Positions 49,757 through 57,748 of a stretch of 64,000 nt of DNA are shown piece after piece. This DNA comes from Epilithonimonas zeae (GTDB lineage: Bacteria; Bacteroidota; Bacteroidia; Flavobacteriales; Weeksellaceae), in contig NZ_FSRK01000001.1 of assembly GCF_900141765.1 (NCBI RefSeq), positions 1,488,001-1,552,000 on the forward strand. The letters run 5' to 3'. The translations under genes and the position numbers were made by a program. Each line of letters starts with the position of its first letter. The stretch's first letter is position 1. The notes below the pieces were generated by a model. The model saw only the letters and a program-made list of their open reading frames with translations, was not told where the DNA came from and did not search any database.

Positions 49757-50554
49757 TTATTTTTCTGTTACCGGTTTTTGCATTTCACTCATTCTATGTG
49801 CCGCTAAACTGTCTGTGGATAAGTTGGACATTGCCACGGTCAGTTTGTTGTTGAGACCTGACACTATCTTATCATCCCCATTCATCAAAGCCTTGTAACC
49901 ATCCATTGCAACATCTGCAGGATCTGCGAGATTGTCGCGGTCTTGCAGGATCTTGCTCTGGTTCATACTGGCCTTATTGAAAAAATCAGTATCTGTAGGT
50001 CCCGGCAGCAACGCTGTCACAGTAACGCCGGTGTCCTTCAATTCTTCCCTGATCCCCTCTGTCCAGGATTGAATGAATGCTTTGGTACCGTGATACACTG
50101 AATGCCAGGGTCCTGGCGCCTTGCTCGCAATCGATGAGAGATTCAATATCTTTCCTGACCCCTTGCCTATCCTGTCTTTGATAAAAAGCTTGGTAAGGAT
50201 GAGCACAGAGATGATATTGAGATTTACGATATCGATCTCACGGTGAATATCGGTCTCCTCAAATTTACCGTAATAGCCTTGCCCCGCATCATTCACCAGT
50301 ATCTCAGGGCTTATCCCGTTGAGGGTAAGTTCTGCATAAAGCGAATAGACATCGCTTGACTGAAAAAGATTCTTAGCAATCGATATCACATCGACGCCAT
50401 AATTCCTCAGTTCCTTCTCTTTTTGCACAAGGTGCTCGTGATTCCTGCTGACGATAATAAGGTTGTAACCGTCCTTCGCAAATAATTTTGAAAGTTCATA
50501 GCCGATACCGCTGGTTGCACCGGTTATAAGAACGTAGTTTGTTTTAGTTTCCAT
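49757..50554 (-). CDS. SDR family oxidoreductase, DltE-like
   Basis: A 265-residue short-chain dehydrogenase with ITGATSGIGYELSKLFA at the cofactor site, NDAGQGYYGKF (NNAG variant), catalytic Ser in LNLSSIASKAPG and Tyr-x-x-x-Lys in SVYHGTKAF. The C-terminal region PGPTDTDFFNKA is typical of the DltE/YqjQ group. The substrate is unknown. It lies 15 bp after the CinA-like gene and its stop directly abuts the next SDR start. Confidence 0.85.
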   Translation of the reverse strand: METKTNYVLITGATSGIGYELSKLFAKDGYNLIIVSRNHEHLVQKEKELRNYGVDVISIAKNLFQSSDVYSLYAELTLNGISPEILVNDAGQGYYGKFEETDIHREIDIVNLNIISVLILTKLFIKDRIGKGSGKILNLSSIASKAPGPWHSVYHGTKAFIQSWTEGIREELKDTGVTVTALLPGPTDTDFFNKASMNQSKILQDRDNLADPADVAMDGYKALMNGDDKIVSGLNNKLTVAMSNLSTDSLAAHRMSEMQKPVTEK

Positions 50555-50569
50555 AATTTATCTTGTTCG

Positions 50570-51073
50570 TTAATGTGTTTGCGGAAAGGGTCGTTTTACT
50601 TCGCACCTCAGGCTGCTCAAGGCACATTCGGTAAAATAACTCTGGGCATCCATAGGCTTTGTTAGCGGGTGAAGTTCAATGCGGTCCGATAATACAACCT
50701 CTCCCTTATAACTTACAGCATAAAAAGCAAAAATATCATTTCCAGATTCAGGTACCGGTGTTGAATATCCCGTAGTGGCAATTGACCATTCAGTTCTGAA
50801 CAGCTTGGCGACGTTGATTGCCATTGTCTCCGTAATATTTTTGGAAACACAATTAACAGCATTTGCCTCATCATAGTCAATATTAAGGTGCTTGACTTTC
50901 TGATCAATAGTGTAGACGGTCGTCCCTCCCTCGAAAAATTGTTCCGCACCTGGCATTTGCGAAAAGGCGAGCTGAAGAGCTCCGGAGGTCACACTTTCGG
51001 CGATAGAGATCTTTTCATTTCTGTCTCTTAAATAATAGCTGATCTTTTGCAATAGTATTTCTGAAAATTTCAT
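50570..51073 (-). CDS. CinA C-terminal domain protein, copy 2
   Basis: A 167-residue paralogue of the gene at 43821, with KISIAESVTSGALQLAFSQM, TVYTIDQKVKHLNID and TEWSIATTGYSTPVPESG. Unlike copy 1 it keeps the Ser of the AES-TSG motif, so it may retain amidase activity on pyridine nucleotides. It is the second gene of the long operon, 22 bp after the first. Two diverged copies in separate operons of the same regulon suggest specialised roles. Confidence 0.78.
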   Translation of the reverse strand: MKFSEILLQKISYYLRDRNEKISIAESVTSGALQLAFSQMPGAEQFFEGGTTVYTIDQKVKHLNIDYDEANAVNCVSKNITETMAINVAKLFRTEWSIATTGYSTPVPESGNDIFAFYAVSYKGEVVLSDRIELHPLTKPMDAQSYFTECALSSLRCEVKRPFPQTH

Positions 51074-51095
51074 GAATGCTAATTTTTACGATTGG

Positions 51096-51392
51096 TTATA
51101 TTGACAATGACAAATAGGTTTTCAGATGGTACAGATCTTCATTGCTATTGATCTTTAAATGGAACAACAGCTGGATGGGTTCTTTTACGCCTATACTTTC
51201 AATGCTTTCGAAACTGCCTATCATAGCATGGACAGGGTCATTGTCTATTTTTTTCGACACGTTGATTATCAGGAAAATGCCCTTCCTTATCTGTTTCGCA
51301 TAAATCGCAGATCCTGCTGGAAACATATCGCCTTTGCTGACGATCTTGGTAAAATCTTTTTTTACGGCATCGAGTAGTTTTTCGCATTCCAT
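51096..51392 (-). CDS. Hypothetical protein, first gene of the long stress operon
   Basis: A 98-residue soluble protein, MECEKLLDAVKKDFTKIVSK at the start, with a small alpha/beta pattern including AIYAKQIRKGIFLIINVSKK. No family recognised. It heads the operon that continues through CinA, two SDRs, amylase, FAD/Rieske, DUF6766 and the 44615 gene. The promoter with the palindrome lies at 51440-51484. Confidence 0.6.
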   Translation of the reverse strand: MECEKLLDAVKKDFTKIVSKGDMFPAGSAIYAKQIRKGIFLIINVSKKIDNDPVHAMIGSFESIESIGVKEPIQLLFHLKINSNEDLYHLKTYLSLSI

Positions 51393-51439
51393 CTTATTGA
51401 TTTTAAAATCCTTACAGGGTGAACCTGTAGGGCTATAAT

Positions 51440-51484
51440 CAAAGTTAGAATTTCGAATTTCGATACTTTATGACTTCCGTCATA
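51440..51484 (-). promoter_or_regulatory. Crp/Fnr-type promoter of the eight-gene stress operon
   Basis: Palindrome TATGAC-TTCC-GTCATA at 51469-51484; exact -7 box TAACTTTG (minus strand) at 51440-51447; centres 33 bp apart. It would drive about 6.8 kb from 51392 to 44615. Confidence 0.78.
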
Positions 51485-51522
51485 TTGAAAAAATTTGAAT
51501 GTAAAATCTAAATGCAATTTTT

Positions 51523-52119
51523 CTAGTAAAGGATCTTTCTATTCCTGATCTTGACGATGTTGTTCATTTCCATTGTTTTGACGGTTCGGATAGTGGTCTC
51601 TACACAGAGCCCCGTCAAGTTCGCCATTTCCTGACGTGTAAACGGAACCTGAAAAGAAAAAGGTTCTTTGTCCTTGTGGATACTTTTCAGATAATCCAGC
51701 AACGCCTTGATCTTGGCCATGGGATTGTGCGTGCAGATGATCTGTCCCATGACATGTTTAAAATGAAGGAAACTGGAGATGCGCTTATTGATTTCCATGC
51801 TTATCTCAGGATTGGTCAGCAAAAGATCAATGAAGGCGGATCGAGGCAGTTTTAAAACCTTAGACGAAGTGAGCGCAATGGCATTTACCGGGTAGGTGCC
51901 ATCAAGGAAAAGTGAGGATTCTCCTACGCTTTGTCCATTTTCAAGGATATTGTGGAGCACTTCTTTTCCCTCAGCATTGTAATTGTTAAGTTTTACTTTA
52001 CCTTCTATGATCTGGAAGTAGAATTTTGGAACGTCGTTTTCCAAAAAAATGGGTTCGGCAGAGTCGTAATTTTGTGTAAATGCGCCGACCGACTCAAGAA
52101 TACATTGTTTGATAACCAT
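51523..52119 (-). CDS. Crp/Fnr-family regulator, copy 1
   Basis: A 198-residue regulator with an N-terminal cyclic-nucleotide-binding-like beta barrel (about residues 20-110) and a C-terminal Crp winged HTH (about 145-190). The recognition helix CVETTIRTVKTME keeps the Glu and Arg spaced as in E. coli Crp, where they contact a G-C core. No cysteine cluster for an Fe-S centre is visible, so it is not Fnr proper. It is closely similar to the products at 52938 and 53799. It lies downstream of, and is transcribed towards, the long operon, but has no palindrome of its own that I could find. Confidence 0.85.
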   Translation of the reverse strand: MVIKQCILESVGAFTQNYDSAEPIFLENDVPKFYFQIIEGKVKLNNYNAEGKEVLHNILENGQSVGESSLFLDGTYPVNAIALTSSKVLKLPRSAFIDLLLTNPEISMEINKRISSFLHFKHVMGQIICTHNPMAKIKALLDYLKSIHKDKEPFSFQVPFTRQEMANLTGLCVETTIRTVKTMEMNNIVKIRNRKILY

Positions 52120-52471
52120 AACACCTTAATTTTAATTCTCAAATGACCTAACATTAGGATCAAATGAAACAAATTACTAAATTGATATAATTATTTTCAT
52201 CTCGAAGTGTGTCTAGCATCAATCAAAGTTTATACCAAAACGTAACAAAAACAGCTTAAAATTACATATAATGCATTAATAAATAATAATATTTGAATAT
52301 TTAGTGTTTATTTACACCAAATACAATTAATTTTATAAATATTTTTTTGATGATGTATTTATAACTTTTGCGCCACTTCACAAGCATTTCAAATACATAG
52401 AATCCGCAACAAGAATAAAAAAAGGTTTCATTCTATAGATGAAACCTTGTTATTAACTTTTAAAAACTTCG
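52120..52471. other. AT-rich non-coding region upstream of crp copy 1
   Basis: No gene seen. It contains the near-palindrome CCTAA-CA-TTAGG close to the crp start and, at its right end, the terminator of the lipoprotein gene. Otherwise only A/T-rich sequence is visible. Confidence 0.55.
52414..52448 (-). terminator. Terminator of the 52472 lipoprotein gene
   Basis: AAGGTTTCAT (52422-52431) pairs perfectly with ATGAAACCTT (52439-52448) around a 7-base loop; on the minus strand a run of T follows. Confidence 0.9.
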
Positions 52472-52708
52472 CTATCTGGCAGAATCTCTTCTTGAAGGAG
52501 ATGAGTTTGAAGTACTGTCCGACATCCTCCCGGAAGTTGCGCCAGATGCGGAAGATGCCACACTGTCTATCTGCGGTGCGGGATTTGGAATCGCCGTTGT
52601 GGTATCGGTTGGCAAAGAATCACTGCTCGTGGAGCTGGTCTGCGAAGAATCATTTTTTGAACAATTCATAATAGTTAATGCACTAAATGCTAAAAGAAAC
52701 TTTTTCAT
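52472..52708 (-). CDS. Small Ser/Thr/Asp-rich lipoprotein
   Basis: A 78-residue lipoprotein precursor, MKKFLLAFSALTIMNCSKND, with lipobox Cys16, then an almost entirely Ser/Thr/Asp/Pro mature chain, likely disordered. It is a single-gene unit: promoter with palindrome at 52730-52774 and its own terminator. The layout resembles the lipoprotein at 44346-44489. The function is unknown. Confidence 0.65.
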   Translation of the reverse strand: MKKFLLAFSALTIMNCSKNDSSQTSSTSSDSLPTDTTTAIPNPAPQIDSVASSASGATSGRMSDSTSNSSPSRRDSAR

Positions 52709-52729
52709 AATGATTTATTTTGTTAAATT

Positions 52730-52774
52730 CAAAGTTATTGACTCGATCAGCAAACTATTATGACCGCAGTCATA
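52730..52774 (-). promoter_or_regulatory. Crp/Fnr-type promoter of the 52472 lipoprotein gene
   Basis: Palindrome TATGAC-CGCA-GTCATA at 52759-52774; exact -7 box TAACTTTG (minus strand) at 52730-52737; centres 33 bp apart. No matching -7 box is found on the plus-strand side, so it seems to serve only the lipoprotein. Confidence 0.78.
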
Positions 52775-52937
52775 ATACCACGAATTATTTGCCTGAAATG
52801 GGATATATTGTTCAACAATCACTGTTTAGACAATTCAAAATTGAAGGAGCTTTTCGTCAAAAAAATAATAATGATTCGATAAAAGCAATGCCCTATTAAT
52901 TAAAAAACATAAATTGCATCTATCTAATCGGACTGTA

Positions 52938-53534
52938 ATGCTAATCTCAGAAGAATTGCTTTTAAGCTACGGCGCGGAATATGAGAATTTCGACCGTGGC
53001 GATATTATATTTGACGAAGGACAAACACCAAAAAATTATTATCAGGTGGTAAAAGGCAGGATAAAGCTGAACCATTATAACGATGATGGCAAGGAGTTGA
53101 TTCTGGCTATTTTGGAGCGAGGCCTCAGCGTTTGCGAGCTTTTACTTTTTATTGACAAAAAATATCCCGTGAATGCAGTCGTTATAGAAGCAGGAACAGT
53201 CTTAACGCTTCCAAAGGCTGCCTTTTCTATAATGCTGGATGAAAATCCCGGTGTTTCCAAAGACATCAATATATTTCTTTCGGAACGGCTGTATTATAAA
53301 TATCTGATGGTTGAGAATAATGCGTCCCTATACGCAGACGTGCGGATCAAAGGTGTGTTGGATTATCACAAAAGTTTCAGCAAGGACCACAGTCCCTTCT
53401 CTTTTAAAGTACCATTGACAAGACAACAGATTGCTGCTATGACAGGACTGCGGGTCGAAACGGTTATTCGGACAATAAAAAACCTTGAAAAGAAAGACGT
53501 ATTGAAAATCAGAGACCGGCGCATCTATTATTGA
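52938..53534 (+). CDS. Crp/Fnr-family regulator, copy 2
   Basis: A 198-residue protein with effector-binding barrel (PKNYYQVVKGRIKLNHYN) and Crp HTH with recognition helix RVETVIRTIKNLE, again keeping Glu and Arg. The start at MLISEELLLS was chosen because it aligns with copies 1 and 3, which start MVI(K/D)QCILES; an upstream ATG at 52914 would add eight residues. It lies between two palindromic sites (52759 and 53664), both on promoters of neighbours. Confidence 0.85.
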   Translation: MLISEELLLSYGAEYENFDRGDIIFDEGQTPKNYYQVVKGRIKLNHYNDDGKELILAILERGLSVCELLLFIDKKYPVNAVVIEAGTVLTLPKAAFSIMLDENPGVSKDINIFLSERLYYKYLMVENNASLYADVRIKGVLDYHKSFSKDHSPFSFKVPLTRQQIAAMTGLRVETVIRTIKNLEKKDVLKIRDRRIYY

Positions 53535-53663
53535 TCAGTCTAGAACGAAATTTCATAATGCCGGTCATGTTTTCCTATAAGATCGCGATATAAAAACTGT
53601 TGTATAATTAAGATATGGATCAAATCCTTAAATACAAATAATCTAAGGTCGCTAAATACCAAA

Positions 53664-53709
53664 TATGACGTGCGTCATAAATCTTTCTCTAATGTCCACC
53701 GTAAATTTG
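53664..53709 (+). promoter_or_regulatory. Crp/Fnr-type promoter of crp copy 3
   Basis: Palindrome TATGAC-GTGC-GTCATA at 53664-53679; exact -7 box TAAATTTG at 53702-53709; centres 34 bp apart. The gene starts 89 bp after the -7 box. It implies autoregulation or a cascade among the paralogues. Confidence 0.75.
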
Positions 53710-53798
53710 TATCCATATTTAAAAAGGACCAAATATTTCAAAGGTCCGATGCTTCGATAGAATTAATCACATTCCATAGAAGTTAAAAAAATTTATCT

Positions 53799-54395
53799 AT
53801 GGTTATCGATCAGTGTATATTGGAATCAAGAGGCGCAGTTATAGTAGAGTATGGTATTAACGATCTTATCTTTCTCGAAGGCGATATTTTAAAATATTAT
53901 TACCAGATTATTGAGGGAAAGGTCAAGCTCAATAATTACACCGACGACGGCAAGGAAATACTTCAGAACAATATTGATGAAGGTATGAGTTTCGGAGAAT
54001 ACCTCTTATTTTTGGAAAATGCACGCAGTCCCGTGAATGCAGTAGCGTTGACCAGCTGCAAAATTTCGAAGTTGCCGAAAGCCTCTTTCCTAGGCCTTAT
54101 TGAGGAATTCCCGAATCTGGGTTTGGATATCAACCACAGCATATCCGAACATATACATTTCAGAAATATTATTGGCAAAAGCGCAGCGCAGCGCTCTTCC
54201 CATAAACTGATAGCGTTGCTGGACCACCTTAAAAGCAAGCAACCCAACACGGAACCCTTTTCATTTATGGTTCCACTTACCAGGCAGGAGATGGCCAATC
54301 TTACAGGTTTGTGCGTGGAAACGACGATTAAAATGATCAAAAAAATGGAGAAGGAAAATCTATTGAAAATCGTTAACCGGAAGATCTATTACTGA
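53799..54395 (+). CDS. Crp/Fnr-family regulator, copy 3
   Basis: A 198-residue regulator, most like copy 1 at its N-terminus (MVIDQCILESRGAVIVEYGI). The HTH recognition helix is CVETTIKMIKKME, with Lys replacing the usual Arg. It is the only one of the four regulators whose own promoter carries the palindrome, so it is either the autoregulated master or a downstream member of a cascade. The effector is unknown; no Fe-S cysteine motif is visible. Confidence 0.85.
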   Translation: MVIDQCILESRGAVIVEYGINDLIFLEGDILKYYYQIIEGKVKLNNYTDDGKEILQNNIDEGMSFGEYLLFLENARSPVNAVALTSCKISKLPKASFLGLIEEFPNLGLDINHSISEHIHFRNIIGKSAAQRSSHKLIALLDHLKSKQPNTEPFSFMVPLTRQEMANLTGLCVETTIKMIKKMEKENLLKIVNRKIYY

Positions 54396-54580
54396 ACATT
54401 AATAAAGTTACGGATCGAACTTTCCGTTCCGATAAGAATATACTATTTAGATGCTTCTATCATCAATCAACAGTTAGATCTAGCCTGATCTTTGAAGAAA
54501 TCTTTCATATCACATTTTTTAAATTGGAAATCATATTAAGTAAGAAAATACTTCATTTACGACTTTATTATTTGATATCG

Positions 54581-55858
54581 TTATGTATTCTTTTTTGAAG
54601 GGTCGATAATCATTCTCAGCGGCTGATCTTTGGTGGTATAAGAATTCAGCCAGTTCAAAAATGTGGTGATCTTGTTTCTGACATTCATCAGGGACATCAA
54701 ATGGATAAAGACCCAGGCCAGCCAGGCAATAAAGCCGTTGAAATGTTTTATTGGTCCATTCAGGTCTGCCACTGCCCTATTTCTTCTGATAATTGCCATA
54801 GATCCTTTATCATTGTAAATAAATGATTTCAATTTCTGATCTTTTTTTTCTGATATGATATTGGATGCAAGAAGCTTGGCCTGCTGGATCGCTACCTGCG
54901 CCAGCTGCGGATGCCCCTTTGGAAATGCCGGATCGCTGGTCATAATGCTCGTATCGCCAATTGCGTATATATTATTATAGCCTACCACTTTATTGGTTCC
55001 ATCTGTTACCAGCCGTTTCCCTTGTCCATAGGAATTCTCTGGAAGACCCGGGAAAACTTCAGCTGTTACGCCTGCGGTCCAGATCAGATTTGAAGTTTCT
55101 ATCGTCGTGCCGTCTGCAAGTTGTACAATGTCATCTGTATAATCTTTAACCACCTGACCCAATTTTATGATCACTCCGATTGCTTTTAAGGAATCTGTTG
55201 CGTATCTCTGCGATTCCTTGCTCATAGGGGCTAAAATGGTTGGAAGACCGTCGATGAGGTAGATCTCGAATAATTCATTTTTTAATTCAGGATAATCTTT
55301 GAACAGGATATTTTTTCGAAGTTCGCTCAGCATTCCTGCTACTTCAACACCAGTAGGCCCGCCACCGGCCACTACGAATGTCGTCAGCTTTTTCTTCTCT
55401 TCCGTACTGGATGCACGTGATGCCTTTTCCAACTTTTCCAGAAGTATATTTTTAAGATTTATGGCGTCTGAAATAGTTTTCATAGGAAGTGCGTTCTTTC
55501 TTATATTTTCATTTCCGAAATAATTTGTGACCGTTCCAGTCGCCAATATTAATTTGGAATATGAAAGTTCCCCATTATTCAAGATGATCTTGTTTTCGTT
55601 TGGTCTTATTTCTTTGAGCTCTCCCATCCTGAATGTAAAATTGGAATGACCCCTGAAATGTTTTCTGAACGGATAGCTGATATTTGAGACGTCCAAAAAG
55701 CCTGTAGCTACCTGATACAGCAATGGAGGGAAAAAGTTGTAGTTGTTTTTGTCTACCAATATGACATGTTGTTTCTGATTAGATCTAATTAAACGTTCCA
55801 CCAGTTCGACACCGGCAAATCCTCCTCCTATTATGATAATATTATTGCCACTTTCCAT
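54581..55858 (-). CDS. Type II NADH dehydrogenase-like FAD oxidoreductase
   Basis: A 425-residue flavoprotein of the NDH-2 family. The FAD motif is IIIIGGGFAGVELVERL (residues 5-21), the NAD motif FVVAGGGPTGVEVAGML (about 163-179), and IYAIGDTSIM is the FAD-binding ATG-type block. A C-terminal amphipathic/hydrophobic helix (FIAWLAWVFIHLMSLMNVRN) should attach it to the inner membrane. It would oxidise NADH and pass electrons to quinone without pumping protons. It lacks the palindrome at its promoter. The gene stands alone, divergent from the DUF2383 gene. Confidence 0.87.
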   Translation of the reverse strand: MESGNNIIIIGGGFAGVELVERLIRSNQKQHVILVDKNNYNFFPPLLYQVATGFLDVSNISYPFRKHFRGHSNFTFRMGELKEIRPNENKIILNNGELSYSKLILATGTVTNYFGNENIRKNALPMKTISDAINLKNILLEKLEKASRASSTEEKKKLTTFVVAGGGPTGVEVAGMLSELRKNILFKDYPELKNELFEIYLIDGLPTILAPMSKESQRYATDSLKAIGVIIKLGQVVKDYTDDIVQLADGTTIETSNLIWTAGVTAEVFPGLPENSYGQGKRLVTDGTNKVVGYNNIYAIGDTSIMTSDPAFPKGHPQLAQVAIQQAKLLASNIISEKKDQKLKSFIYNDKGSMAIIRRNRAVADLNGPIKHFNGFIAWLAWVFIHLMSLMNVRNKITTFLNWLNSYTTKDQPLRMIIDPSKKNT

Positions 55859-56034
55859 TTGAAAATTATTTTAAGTTTCTAAAATTAATGAACCATAATT
55901 AAGCCAAATAAACACCATTATTTAGATTATCACATGTGTTAAAATATACTGTATCAATTGTTTAAAAATTTTAAAAATTTGTAAAGGTGGGCATCAAAAT
56001 TGTTATTTCACTTTCTAAATAAATCAGTTTTACA

Positions 56035-56493
56035 ATGGAAAATTCAAAAACAATTTCAGTTTTAAATGACCTTCTCCATATTATCAATGACCGTTTGCAA
56101 GGTTTTGAAAAGGTCGAAGGTAAAGTTTGGGAAAAGAGTCATAAGCTACAGGATCAATATGAGCATTTTACCAGTCAGTGCAAAGTGATGAAAAACGAGA
56201 TCATCAATCTGATCACTGAACGAGGAGGCAATGCGAATGATTCAGCTTCGTTCTCCGGTAGTCTGCACAGAGCTTGGATCGATCTCAAAAATTCTTTTAT
56301 TGTAGCCCATTTGGAAGAGTCAACTTTACAAAATGTCCTCTTTGGGGAAAATGCTGCGATACAGGCTTATCAGGAAGCTTTGGACAGTGATGATCTGGAC
56401 AGTGAAAGTTCTGCGATCGTTTCCGAGCAACTCAAAAAGATCAAAGATTCCTGCCATGAGTTCAAAGGAATTGCAGACAATTTCAAAGCATGA
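56035..56493 (+). CDS. DUF2383 (PA2169-type) four-helix-bundle protein
   Basis: A 152-residue helical protein of the PA2169 type. It starts VLNDLLHIINDRLQGFEKVE and has FSGSLHRAWIDLKNSF in the middle and AYQEALDSDDLDSESSAIV near the end, the standard pattern of the family. Members are ferritin-like bundles of unknown function found with YciE and other stress genes. A single-gene unit with a shared terminator downstream. Its promoter has no palindrome. Confidence 0.85.
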   Translation: MENSKTISVLNDLLHIINDRLQGFEKVEGKVWEKSHKLQDQYEHFTSQCKVMKNEIINLITERGGNANDSASFSGSLHRAWIDLKNSFIVAHLEESTLQNVLFGENAAIQAYQEALDSDDLDSESSAIVSEQLKKIKDSCHEFKGIADNFKA

Positions 56494-56520
56494 TCATCAT
56501 TATCATATATTGTTTATAGA

Positions 56521-56550
56521 AAGACCGTCATTACAACGGTCTTTTCTTAT
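56521..56550. terminator. Bidirectional terminator between DUF2383 and the alcohol dehydrogenase
   Basis: AAGACCGT (56521-56528) pairs with ACGGTCTT (56536-56543), with T tracts on both sides. It serves the two convergent genes. Confidence 0.88.
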
Positions 56551-56553
56551 TAG

Positions 56554-57720
56554 TCATATCCAGGGATCCAAAACCACCTTCACACAGCCGTCTTCTTTTT
56601 TGTGAAAAATTTCGTAGCCCTTGGCGACTTCATCTAAACTGAGCCTATGTGTGATGATGTCATCTAATGTAACCTGTCCTGTTTCTACATATTTTAAAAG
56701 CTTGTTTATTATCGCATGAACAGGAGACTGTCCAGCTTTCATAGTGATTCCCTTGTCAAATATCTGTCCCAATCTGAAATTATCGTAGTTGACAGGATAC
56801 ACACCTAAGACCGATACAAATCCGCCTCTTCGAACGCCGCTCATGCAAGCCTCCAAGACCTTTATAGAGCCTTTTTCAAAGTTCAATACCGCTTTTGCTT
56901 TATCTAATAAATTTCTTTCCGGTTCAAAACCAACCGCATCTATGCAAAGATCGGCTCCTCTGCCATCCGTCAGATTTCTGATTTCTTCAACGGTCTGTTG
57001 TGCACTTTCCCACAAAATAGTTTCGCAGCCAGTTAATTTTTTGATCTGGTCAAGCCTGTATTGCAGCGTATCGATTACGATAACTTTTTTGGCATTGTGA
57101 AGGATGGCACTTTTTACGGACATCGAGCCCACAGGACCGGCACCGAAGATTGCAACGGTTTCGCCTCCTTTCAGATCTCCCCACATCACGCCTGTGTAGC
57201 CCGTAGGGAAAATATCTGTCAGGAAAAGCACTTGTTCATCAGTCAAATTTTCCGGAACTTTTCTGGGCCCGAAGTTAGCATAAGGAACCCGGACATATTG
57301 CGCCTGCCCGCCGCTGTAACCACCATAAAGGTCAGTATAGCCGAACATCCCGCCTCCCTTTTCGGTCAGGATCCCTCCCTCCGGACCGTAATGGTCGGTG
57401 TTGCTGTTCTCACAAGCGCTAGGAAGATCATGTTCGCAGAAATAACAGCCGCCACATGCAATAGGAAACGGGACTACCACCCGATCTCCAACCTGAATAT
57501 GTGTGATGTTTTTGCCGACATCTTCAACAATGCCCATAAATTCGTGACCCATAACCATAGGTTTCAGCTGCGGCATCCCTCCGGAATACATATGGAGATC
57601 ACTGCCGCAAATGGCTGTGGAAGTCACTTTTAAAATAATATCATTTTGATCCTCGATCTTTGGATCTTCAACCGTGTCACAGGTAATTTTACCTGGTGCG
57701 TGAAAAACTGCTGCTTTCAT
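56554..57720 (-). CDS. Zinc-dependent alcohol dehydrogenase
   Basis: A 388-residue medium-chain dehydrogenase. The catalytic zinc region is ICGSDLHMYSG and GHEFMGIVEDVG; the four structural-zinc cysteines are in CGGCYFCEHDLPSACEN; the NAD motif is FGAGPVGSMSVKSAIL (about residue 190). The type is that of glutathione-independent formaldehyde dehydrogenase-like enzymes, so aldehydes or short alcohols are likely substrates. It lies 28 bp after the catalase gene on the same strand, probably co-transcribed from the promoter at 59953. Confidence 0.87.
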   Translation of the reverse strand: MKAAVFHAPGKITCDTVEDPKIEDQNDIILKVTSTAICGSDLHMYSGGMPQLKPMVMGHEFMGIVEDVGKNITHIQVGDRVVVPFPIACGGCYFCEHDLPSACENSNTDHYGPEGGILTEKGGGMFGYTDLYGGYSGGQAQYVRVPYANFGPRKVPENLTDEQVLFLTDIFPTGYTGVMWGDLKGGETVAIFGAGPVGSMSVKSAILHNAKKVIVIDTLQYRLDQIKKLTGCETILWESAQQTVEEIRNLTDGRGADLCIDAVGFEPERNLLDKAKAVLNFEKGSIKVLEACMSGVRRGGFVSVLGVYPVNYDNFRLGQIFDKGITMKAGQSPVHAIINKLLKYVETGQVTLDDIITHRLSLDEVAKGYEIFHKKEDGCVKVVLDPWI

Positions 57721-57748
57721 AACTTATAATATTTTGAGGTGATTTGAT

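Noticed and set aside
52759..52938. Palindrome at 52759 as a promoter for crp copy 2 on the plus strand
   Set aside because: No TAnnTTTG box lies at the 33-34 bp distance on that side, and the gene is 165 bp away.
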